This document shows positions 8,741 to 16,485 of a stretch of 39,019 nucleotides of DNA, in pieces. Every line of letters starts with the position of its first letter. Positions within the stretch are counted from its first letter, which is position 1. A model generated the notes under the pieces. It did not search any database, was not told the DNA's origin, and saw only the letters and a list, made by a program, of their open reading frames with translations. Source of the stretch: Actinomycetota bacterium (GTDB lineage Bacteria; Actinomycetota; Actinomycetes; Nanopelagicales; Nanopelagicaceae). The stretch spans positions 1-39,019 of the forward strand of contig SXYM01000014.1 in NCBI GenBank assembly GCA_005789205.1, given 5' to 3'. Both the position numbers and the translations under genes were made by a program.

Positions 8741-10834
8741 TTAGCGCGGACGGCGGCGACGCTGACTTGAGTTCGGACGAGGGCGCTTATTGCCACCACT
8801 GCGTACTGACTTTTCAACGATTGGCTGGACGTATGGCACACCAGAAGGCTCTTGTGCACCAGTAATCTTCATTAACTCAGTGCTAAGCGGAGTAACGCCA
8901 ACAAATTTTGGAGTGACACCAGCGCGCAAAGTAAGTCCACCAATTGATTTCTGTTGCTTAGTTGTAGCAATTGTTACAACAGTTCCAGCTTCACCGGCGC
9001 GGGCTGTTCGGCCTGCACGGTGTAGATAATCCTTGTGATCTGTAGGTGCATCAACGTGCACAACAAGTGAGATTCCATCAACGTGGATACCACGTGCGGC
9101 AACATCTGTGGCTACAAGGGCCGCATTAGCTGAATCCTTAAAGAGTGCAAGTGTGCGAGTACGAACGGCTTGTGACTTACCACCGTGCAAAGCACCAACT
9201 GCAACACCTGCATGAGCAAGTTTGTCAGCTAAGCGATCAGCGCCGCGTTGAGTCTTGACGAACATAATCGTCTTACCGTTACGAGCTGCGATTTGGCTTG
9301 TGATGTCATCTTTATCGCCTGGGTTCATGACGAGAACGAAGTGCTCCATAGTTGAAACAGATGCACGGTCATTTTGTAGTGAGTGAGTCTTTGGGTTCTT
9401 CAAGTACTGACGAACCAATGAATCAACACCACGATCAAGAGTTGCCGAGAACAACAGACGCTGTCCGTCGAGCTTTGCTTGATCCAAGATTTCTTTTACT
9501 ACTGGCAAGAAGCCCATGTCAGCCATTTGATCAGCTTCATCTAGAACAGTGATCTGTAGATGATCGAGTTGAACCTCACCCTTATCAAGAAGATCAATTA
9601 AACGTCCAGGAGTTGCAACCAAGATCGCTGTGCCACGGCGCATTGCAGTGATCTGTTTTGCATATGACATTCCACCGGCAACAACAACTGATTCATGACC
9701 AATTGAGCGAGCAAGTGACATTAGTACTTCATCAATTTGCTGAGCAAGCTCACGTGTTGGTGTTAATACCAAGGCAAGTGGCTTGTGTGGCTTTGCAACC
9801 TTGCCGGTGAGGTTATTAAGAAGTGCTAAACCAAAAGCGAGAGTCTTACCTGAGCCCGTTTGTCCACGGCCCAAGATGTCATAGCCAGCTAGCGCATCTG
9901 GCAATGTTGCAATTTGGATTGGGAATGGATGCATGATTCCCTGCTTTGCAAGGGCATTTACCAAAGGCGCTGCAATTCCAAGGTCGCTGAATGTAGTCGT
10001 GATTTCAGTGAGTGGAGTTGCATCAACCAAATTGGCATCAGCTAAATTTGTTGAAATGTAGTTATCGTCAGCGCCAAAGTCGATGGCAGCATTGGTGTGA
10101 GTCTTTGTTGAACGCTTGAAATCATCACGGGCATAGGCAGGTGAATCATTACGGCGATCACGCACTGGACGCTCTGCACGAAAGTTAGCTGCGCGAGTAT
10201 CAGGTGCTTCGCTGCGCTTCTTTGGACGTGTTGGATCAAATTTTTCAACCTTACGTGGAACAAAGTTTGGACGACCATCATCATTACGTGAAACCTTTGC
10301 TTTGGCAGCATCACGGCGATTGGTTGGGCGAGTATCTGAAGACTTGTATTCGCTCCTTTTGAACTCTGGCTTCTTATATTCAGACTTCTTATTCTCTGGC
10401 TTAACAAACTCTTTTTTCTTATCAAATCCACGCTTAGTGCGATCATCTCGCTGTGCAACAAACTTCTTAGCGCGACTTTCTGGGCGCTGTGATTGTTCGA
10501 TGCGTGCTGCGCGCTCTTCTGGGGCTTCAATTGGACGTGGTTTTGATGCTGTCTTTTCTTGGAAGCGCTTTGCACGAAGCTTTGAACGATCAGTTAAACG
10601 CTCTTGCTTCTTTGATTGTGTTGATGAATCAACATCTGAGTAACGACGAGTTGAAGCGGGCTTACTTGTTTTAGAGGTAGTTGCAGCGCTTTTACGTGCA
10701 TTCTTTTGTGCAGTTGTGTGACGAGCTTTTGGGTCAGCTGCTTTAAATGCAGCTTTTTTCGCTCGCTTAGGCTTACCAACTGATGCTGCGCGACGGGCTT
10801 TTCCGGGCGCTGAAGTACGAGGTGTTAATGACAT
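8741..10834 (-). CDS. DEAD-box ATP-dependent RNA helicase with long basic disordered N-terminus (697 aa from internal ATG)
   Basis: GRGQTGSGKT, VLDEADQM, LLFSATL, HRAGRTARAG; start reassigned from 10999 to ATG 10834 (MSLTPRTSAPGK) because the upstream 55 codons look non-coding. Confidence 0.93.
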   Translation of the reverse strand: MSLTPRTSAPGKARRAASVGKPKRAKKAAFKAADPKARHTTAQKNARKSAATTSKTSKPASTRRYSDVDSSTQSKKQERLTDRSKLRAKRFQEKTASKPRPIEAPEERAARIEQSQRPESRAKKFVAQRDDRTKRGFDKKKEFVKPENKKSEYKKPEFKRSEYKSSDTRPTNRRDAAKAKVSRNDDGRPNFVPRKVEKFDPTRPKKRSEAPDTRAANFRAERPVRDRRNDSPAYARDDFKRSTKTHTNAAIDFGADDNYISTNLADANLVDATPLTEITTTFSDLGIAAPLVNALAKQGIMHPFPIQIATLPDALAGYDILGRGQTGSGKTLAFGLALLNNLTGKVAKPHKPLALVLTPTRELAQQIDEVLMSLARSIGHESVVVAGGMSYAKQITAMRRGTAILVATPGRLIDLLDKGEVQLDHLQITVLDEADQMADMGFLPVVKEILDQAKLDGQRLLFSATLDRGVDSLVRQYLKNPKTHSLQNDRASVSTMEHFVLVMNPGDKDDITSQIAARNGKTIMFVKTQRGADRLADKLAHAGVAVGALHGGKSQAVRTRTLALFKDSANAALVATDVAARGIHVDGISLVVHVDAPTDHKDYLHRAGRTARAGEAGTVVTIATTKQQKSIGGLTLRAGVTPKFVGVTPLSTELMKITGAQEPSGVPYVQPIVEKSVRSGGNKRPRPNSSQRRRRPR

Positions 10835-10973
10835 AGAAATACATACCAATCGAGACGACAAGCGCGTCTCGGGTGTGATCGGCGCTAAATGGCCGTCAGG
10901 GTGGTGATAAGACTCGCATGTAGCGCTACATCTGCAGCGCTTAAGGGAAGTTCTTTGATGCGGTTGCATCAAC
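10835..10973 (-). promoter_or_regulatory. Structured 5' leader of DEAD-box helicase mRNA (candidate cis-regulatory RNA)
   Basis: Hairpins on minus strand: UUGAUGC-AACC-GCAUCAA, AUGUAGCGCUACAU palindrome, CGGC-N8-GCCG, CGAGACG-N7-CGUCUCG; upstream -10 TAGAAT at 10985-10980. Confidence 0.5.
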
Positions 10974-11039
10974 GTCTTAATTCTACCGTGGATTATCACT
11001 TCTCTTTACCAAGGCAGATATATGCCAAAGCCTTGAAAT

Positions 11040-11780
11040 TTAGATAACAAATCCCACGGGCAGTTCAAGACGATTAGCAGCTAAAAGGGCTGTGTTTGTA
11101 AGAATTGATTGAGTTGGTCCATCGGCAACAATGATTCCACCATTTAAAATAACTGAGCGAGCACAAATCTCATGGGCGTATGGAAGATCATGGGTAACCA
11201 TGACTATCGTGATATCGAGTGAGCGCAAAATATCAGCTAATTCACGCCGGCTAGCTGGATCAAGATTTGATGAGGGCTCATCTAGAACAAGGATTTCTGG
11301 CTTCATGGCAAGCACGGTCGCTACTGCGACTCTGCGTCGTTGCCCAAATGACAGGTGATGCGGTGGTCGATCGCGAAATTCGAGCATTCCGACCAGCTGC
11401 AGTGCTTCATTAACTACTGCATTGAGTTCATCTGCCCGCAGCCCCATGTTGTAAGGACCAAATGCAACATCCTCTGCAACTGTTGGCATGAAGAGTTGGT
11501 CATCAGGATCTTGAAAAACGATTCCAACTTTCGAACGAATCTCCTTGATTGACTCTTTGTTCTTGGAATCAACGAGTTGTCCTGCAACATGAATCGAGCC
11601 ATGAGATGTTGGGTGGATGCCATTCATATGCATCACAAGAGTTGTTTTACCAGCACCATTTGGCCCAAGAAGTGCAACGCGTTCTCCCTTTTGAATGGAG
11701 AGGTTTACACCGAAAAGAGCTTGATTGCCATCAGGATATGCAAAGGCGAGCTCTTTGATTTCTAGGCTAGGCGTGTTCAT
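11040..11780 (-). CDS. cbiO: Co/Ni ECF transporter ATP-binding protein
   Basis: Walker A GPNGAGKTT, signature LSFGQRRRVAVA, Walker B ILVLDEPSSNLDP; in cbiMNQO cluster. Confidence 0.93.
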   Translation of the reverse strand: MNTPSLEIKELAFAYPDGNQALFGVNLSIQKGERVALLGPNGAGKTTLVMHMNGIHPTSHGSIHVAGQLVDSKNKESIKEIRSKVGIVFQDPDDQLFMPTVAEDVAFGPYNMGLRADELNAVVNEALQLVGMLEFRDRPPHHLSFGQRRRVAVATVLAMKPEILVLDEPSSNLDPASRRELADILRSLDITIVMVTHDLPYAHEICARSVILNGGIIVADGPTQSILTNTALLAANRLELPVGFVI

Positions 11781-12577
11781 TACATTTTTTCAATCAGTAA
11801 TTGAGCGATAAAAATAGTTGCAGCAACAAGTGGATACATCATTGCTTTGAGCCAGACTGTGGCTTTATGTTCAATCTGCTCTTCATGGGGCAAGACCCCT
11901 TCATATCCACGAGACAACATAGAAAGGTGAACTCTTTCTCCTCGCTCATACGAGCGAATGAATAATGCACCAGCAGCTGTTGCCAAGACTTTCCAGTGCT
12001 TAACTCCGGTTGCTTCAAAACCACGTGACTCACGCGCAACCTTCATGCGCTCCATTTCATCGTTTACAACATTGACATAGCGCAACATGAAAGATGCGAT
12101 CTGCACCATAAGAACCGGAAGTCGTAAGCGTTCAAGGCCTCGAAGAATTTCTCGGGCCGTTGTTGATGTGGACAAAATAATTGCAGTCATAACACCGAGG
12201 GTTCCTTTAGCAACGATTCCAGAGCCGGCAATTAAACCCTCACGATAAAGATCAAAAGGACCGACTTGAATTTTTTCTCCTGTTCCAAAAAATGGCATCA
12301 GTATTGCGAAGAAAATAAAGGGAATTTCAATCAATGAACGCTTAAAAAGAAGGGAAAAAGGTATTTTTGCAATGAAGACCACCGTCAGAAGCCACAGGAT
12401 GTAGGCGATGAATGCCCCCCATTGAGTAATGGGGGTAGAGACAATGATCAAAATAAATGCAATAGCAGCAATGATTTTAAGGTGAGATGGTAGGGAATGA
12501 ACTAAAGAGTGGCGATGTAGGTAGAGCCGCTCACCCACATCATGACCGTGGTGATGGTTCTCCTGTTCGACTCTAAT
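11780..12577 (-). CDS. cbiQ: Co/Ni ECF transporter T component, apparent ATT start
   Basis: RVEQENHHHGHDVGERLYLHRHSLVHSLPSHLKIIAAIAFILIIVSTPITQWG...; SD AAGGA 5 nt before ATT that overlaps the upstream TAG (ATTAG); alternative GTG at 12538. Confidence 0.8.
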   Translation of the reverse strand: MRVEQENHHHGHDVGERLYLHRHSLVHSLPSHLKIIAAIAFILIIVSTPITQWGAFIAYILWLLTVVFIAKIPFSLLFKRSLIEIPFIFFAILMPFFGTGEKIQVGPFDLYREGLIAGSGIVAKGTLGVMTAIILSTSTTAREILRGLERLRLPVLMVQIASFMLRYVNVVNDEMERMKVARESRGFEATGVKHWKVLATAAGALFIRSYERGERVHLSMLSRGYEGVLPHEEQIEHKATVWLKAMMYPLVAATIFIAQLLIEKM

Positions 12578-12881
12578 TTCTATCCTTTTTCGGTTTACGT
12601 GCAAGCAACCTAAAGCCAAGACCAGCAACAATTGCAGTCCCGACTACACCGATAACGCCAGCAACACCTACTGATGCGCGTTCATTTTGAATTCCCTTAA
12701 CTCCGTAATCTGCCAGAGTTCCCTTTGAATTGGAGTGCTCTTTAGCTGTTTGAATAAAGCCAATATCGTTCGCGACTTTTTCTAAGCCATCAGGGGAAGA
12801 TGAGGCATAAAAAGATATAACGCCTGCAAGAAATAGAGAAACGACCAATCCAGAGAGATAAAACTTGCGATTAGTGAGCAC
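12573..12881 (-). CDS. PDGLE-domain protein (CbiN-like subunit)
   Basis: ASSSPDGLEKVANDIGF; GTG start at 12881 behind GGAG; lies between cbiM and cbiQ. Confidence 0.85.
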   Translation of the reverse strand: MLTNRKFYLSGLVVSLFLAGVISFYASSSPDGLEKVANDIGFIQTAKEHSNSKGTLADYGVKGIQNERASVGVAGVIGVVGTAIVAGLGFRLLARKPKKDRN

Positions 12882-13548
12882 TTCGAATCTCCAACTTTTG
12901 AACATTGTTCTTCCATCCATAAACCAAATCACTCCGACTTGCTAAGACCGCACTCACAGTCAAGCCGGTAATAAAAGCTTCGCCAATTCCAATCAAGATG
13001 TGTGTCCCAACCATTGCACCTAAAACAGTGGATACCGAAAAAGTTGCAGTCGCGCCCATTGCATATTGGATTGTGAATCCGACCGCTGCTGCTGGAACTG
13101 ATAACAATCCACCAATTGCCGCAGCTAAAGAGATGGAAGATTTATTCTTTGGCAAAATCTTGCGCAGCACTAGGAAGATTCCATAACCAGCCCACACACC
13201 AATTACTCCCATGTTAAAAACATTTAACCCAATTGCAGTTAATCCGCCATCAGCAAATAAGAACCCTTGCATGATCAGCACGACAGCTAATGCCAATGTT
13301 GCAGCCCACGGCCCCACCAAAACGGCGGCGAGTGCGCCTCCCAGCAAGTGACCACTTGTTCCTGCAGCAACAGGGAAGTTGAGCATTTGAACAGCGAAGA
13401 TGAAGACTGCGGTTAATCCGGCTAGAGGAGCGGTTTTTTCATCAAGTTGGGTGCGAGCGCCTTTGAGCGCAGTTGCTACTCCAGCGGCAGCTAAGCCTGC
13501 AAAGATCGCTGAGGTTTGGACATCAATAAAGCCATCAGGGATATGCAT
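12871..13548 (-). CDS. cbiM: Co/Ni ECF transporter substrate-capture component CbiM
   Basis: MHIPDGFIDVQTS...NFPVAAGTSGHLLGGALAAVLVGPWAATLALAVVLIMQGFLFADGGLTAIGLNVFNM. Confidence 0.96.
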   Translation of the reverse strand: MHIPDGFIDVQTSAIFAGLAAAGVATALKGARTQLDEKTAPLAGLTAVFIFAVQMLNFPVAAGTSGHLLGGALAAVLVGPWAATLALAVVLIMQGFLFADGGLTAIGLNVFNMGVIGVWAGYGIFLVLRKILPKNKSSISLAAAIGGLLSVPAAAVGFTIQYAMGATATFSVSTVLGAMVGTHILIGIGEAFITGLTVSAVLASRSDLVYGWKNNVQKLEIRSAH

Positions 13549-13562
13549 GCTCAGATTTTAGC

Positions 13563-13587
13563 CTAGATGCAAACCATTCGCATCTAG
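13563..13587. promoter_or_regulatory. Perfect inverted repeat in the cbiM promoter (candidate operator)
   Basis: CTAGATGC-N9-GCATCTAG immediately upstream of -10 TAAAAT (minus strand, 13560-13555). Confidence 0.5.
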
Positions 13588-13672
13588 AAAATAAGCATCG
13601 CGCTCCGGCCAAGCCTGCCCTTCTAGGTCAATCCAGAGGGCCATCTATTTCAAACGAGTTTAAGGTTGGCGG

Positions 13673-15004
13673 ATGCGCCTTCCCTTGGTTTCTCTCTTAG
13701 TCCTAGGGCTAATGTCACCAGTTTCAGCGCCAGCGCAAGAATGCAACTGGCAAGCCGGTTGGGTACAGGCTGAGAATGCAAAGGTCGGAAACAAAAACTG
13801 GGATTCAGATGTCGTGATGCGCTTTAGCGCAGATTTCATTAGGCGCAAAGAAGCCAAACGGGTTGAAGGTTACTTTGATCAGACAAGCATTAGTTGTGGG
13901 CAGAGTGCATCCTTGAAAATCATGGGTACTAAATCAGCAGATATCTCGCTCTATCGCATTGGATATTACAAAGGAGCTGGCGCTCGCTTAATAACAACAA
14001 TTAAAAATGCAAAGCAAATTACAGCGACGCAATCGACTCCACCCGGTCAGTATCTAGTTAAGTTAAAATCACGAGGTTATCGATCTACATTTGTCCCACT
14101 TATGATCACAGGGCAAGTCCCAAGCAATGTAACTTTTATTTCCTCAGTTCTCACGTGGCAGGCATACAACCAGTGGGGCGGAGAGTCACTCTATAAAGGT
14201 GCCGATGGACAAAGAGAAACCAGAGCAATTTCGGTTTCACTTGATCGTCCTTATGATGGGGATGGTTCTGGGCAATTTAGATATATGGAACAACCTCTTA
14301 TTCAGTTGATGGAGCGACTCAACTTAGATATCAATTACCTAACAGATGTTGATTTAGATAAAGCACCTGAAATTAACTCAGCCTCTATTGTTCTGGGTGG
14401 GCATAGCGAGTATTGGACTCAGGCGATGCGAGATGTAATTGAAAAAGAAATCAATGAGGGCACGAATTTATTAGTTTTTGGTGGTAATACTGCGTATGCC
14501 AAAACATATCTCATTGACCGAACGATGAATGAAAGAATTCCTTATCGTGACATTAATCAACCGGAATCTTTGTTTATGGGTTCACAGTTTTTTGCAGTTG
14601 GGATCAAAAAAGATTTAGAAGTACAGGCAGCACAGAGTTGGCCCTTTAATGTCCTAGGCCAATCGGAGAAAATCAAAGGTATTTATGGCTATGAAGCCGA
14701 CACGGCGATGGGAACTCAAGGTCCTGGGATTGAAGTGTTGGCAAGAGCAAGCATCAGCCCTACAGAGAAGGGTTTTGTTGCGATGAGCACCTACTACGCA
14801 GCACCTAGCGGGGCAGGAGTGTTAAACCTGGGCACTAATGCCTGGGTGTGCGCAATGGCCAACCGTTGCCCGTGGGGCCATAGCTTTGATGCAAAGACTG
14901 TGCAACAAATTCGAAAAGTAACCACAGCAATTATTGAGCAAGCCGGGCGAGAAAAGATTGGGAATTGGCGAGTGCCACATATCGATATTCCCACTCGCCC
15001 CTAA
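13673..15004 (+). CDS. Secreted protein with N,N-dimethylformamidase beta-subunit-like C-terminal domain
   Basis: Signal peptide (LVSLLVLGLMSPVSAPAQ); LYRIGYYKGAGARL, SSVLTWQAYNQWGGESLYKG, VSLDRPY, INYLTDVDLDKAPE, GGHSEYWTQAMRD typical of the DMFA2_C family. Confidence 0.8.
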   Translation: MRLPLVSLLVLGLMSPVSAPAQECNWQAGWVQAENAKVGNKNWDSDVVMRFSADFIRRKEAKRVEGYFDQTSISCGQSASLKIMGTKSADISLYRIGYYKGAGARLITTIKNAKQITATQSTPPGQYLVKLKSRGYRSTFVPLMITGQVPSNVTFISSVLTWQAYNQWGGESLYKGADGQRETRAISVSLDRPYDGDGSGQFRYMEQPLIQLMERLNLDINYLTDVDLDKAPEINSASIVLGGHSEYWTQAMRDVIEKEINEGTNLLVFGGNTAYAKTYLIDRTMNERIPYRDINQPESLFMGSQFFAVGIKKDLEVQAAQSWPFNVLGQSEKIKGIYGYEADTAMGTQGPGIEVLARASISPTEKGFVAMSTYYAAPSGAGVLNLGTNAWVCAMANRCPWGHSFDAKTVQQIRKVTTAIIEQAGREKIGNWRVPHIDIPTRP

Positions 15005-15028
15005 GAGTTAGCGTATAGAGTCACACTC

Positions 15029-15967
15029 GTGAGTGAAGATGATGACATGGAAGAACTCATCACCGAGGAAATGCTTTGGGATCGAATTCCTGAAGTAGAT
15101 GGCGAAGAACGCGCCAGCACTTATTATGAATTAAGTGCTCGAATTTATGCACGTGGACAATACGACGAAGCATTAGCGTTAGCTGAAACTGCGCGCGATA
15201 TTTACTCAACACTTGGAGATAGCGCACCAAGTGAGGGATTAGCTCAGGCATATTCTGCAATCGGCTATAACTTAAATCAATTAAAGCGTATGGATGAAGC
15301 TGCAACTGCAATGAGTAAAGCAGTCGAAATTTTGCGTGAGAACAAATCTCCGATTGCACTGGAACTTGCTTGCACACTAGGTGAGTGGTGGTACACCTCA
15401 AAGCAGTATGACAAAGTTGTTGAAACAATGAATGAGTGCGCTCAAGAGCATTTAGTAGATGGAAATGAAATTGGGGCAGCAAATGATCTACACCTCATAG
15501 GGTGTGCTGAGCGTGAACTAAAAAACTATGAAAGATCTATTGACGCATTCAAAGAGGCTCGCGCACTATTTAAGCGAAACAAAGAAGTTATTCATGTTGC
15601 TCGTTGTGATCAAAAAATAGCATCTTGCTTAATTGAATTAGGCGAGGGCGAATTAGCCATTGAAACCGCCCGCAAAGCAGTTGATGTCTTTGAAACTGGG
15701 CATGATCATCGTCGTGAAACTTTTGCTCAATTTGAATACGGCAAGGCTCAGATTCTGCTCGAGAAATTCGATGACGCATTAGCCACCTTGGAGCAGGTGC
15801 TCTCAGTAGTGAGTGAAGATGAGCCTAAAGACTTCGAATTTATCGTTGATGTTGAGACAAGAATTGCGAAGATTATTCGCATGCAGGGCCGAACTGATGA
15901 GGCCGATGAGATTGAACGTCGCCTGAAGTCAGTGCAGGAGACACTAAATGAAGAGCCGCGGGCTTGA
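15029..15967 (+). CDS. Tetratricopeptide-repeat protein
   Basis: Repeating TPR signature (RIYARGQYDEALALAETARDIY; AIGYNLNQLKRMDEAATAMSKAVEIL); leaderless-type GTG start. Confidence 0.85.
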   Translation: MSEDDDMEELITEEMLWDRIPEVDGEERASTYYELSARIYARGQYDEALALAETARDIYSTLGDSAPSEGLAQAYSAIGYNLNQLKRMDEAATAMSKAVEILRENKSPIALELACTLGEWWYTSKQYDKVVETMNECAQEHLVDGNEIGAANDLHLIGCAERELKNYERSIDAFKEARALFKRNKEVIHVARCDQKIASCLIELGEGELAIETARKAVDVFETGHDHRRETFAQFEYGKAQILLEKFDDALATLEQVLSVVSEDEPKDFEFIVDVETRIAKIIRMQGRTDEADEIERRLKSVQETLNEEPRA

Positions 15968-16485
15968 TTGAGCATCTAAAAACTTTGCCTGAAATCCGTA
16001 TAACGATGGTTTGTATGGGAAATATCTGTCGCTCACCTATGGCTGCAGCTGTTCTATCAAATCGCACAGCACAGTGGAGCTCACCCAAGATCATTGTTGA
16101 TAGTTCTGGAACAAGTGCTTGGCATATTGGTCAAGGTGCACACCCAACGTCACAAAAAACCTGGGAAAAAGCGGGCTACAAGTACTCCCACTCTGCGCGC
16201 CAATTTAAGTCAAGTGATTTCTTTGAATCAGATTTAATTTTAGTGATGGATTCAAATAACTATAAGAAGGTAATTGAACTTGCACCGGATAATGATTCCC
16301 GGAGCAAAGTTTTCTACCTACGTAGCTTTGATCCAGCTCTATCGGCAATTGATCCTGCGTCAGCACAATTCAATAAATTAGAGGTTCCAGACCCATATGA
16401 CAAATCCAGTGAAGTCTATGAAGAGACCCTCTTTATGATTGAGCGCGCCGTAGATGGATTGTTGCAAGAACTATCGCACCAATAA
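15964..16485 (+). CDS. Low-molecular-weight protein-tyrosine phosphatase
   Basis: VCMGNICRSPMA (CX5R) and DPYDKSSEVYEE. Confidence 0.93.
   Translation: MIEHLKTLPEIRITMVCMGNICRSPMAAAVLSNRTAQWSSPKIIVDSSGTSAWHIGQGAHPTSQKTWEKAGYKYSHSARQFKSSDFFESDLILVMDSNNYKKVIELAPDNDSRSKVFYLRSFDPALSAIDPASAQFNKLEVPDPYDKSSEVYEETLFMIERAVDGLLQELSHQ

Noticed and set aside
10042-10575. 177-aa ORF antisense-frame within the helicase N-terminus
   Set aside because: Alternate frame of the same strand inside a clearly coding K/R-rich region; composition artefact without start signals.
10835-10999. First 55 codons of the 752-aa helicase ORF
   Set aside because: Translation (MIIHGRIKTLMQPHQRTSLKRCRCSATCESYHH...) is not helicase-like and coincides with a hairpin-dense leader and a -10 box; start reassigned to 10834.
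13549-13672. Cobalamin riboswitch upstream of the cbi ECF operon
   Set aside because: No B12-box-like sequence and insufficient length; a palindrome in the promoter is the supported element.
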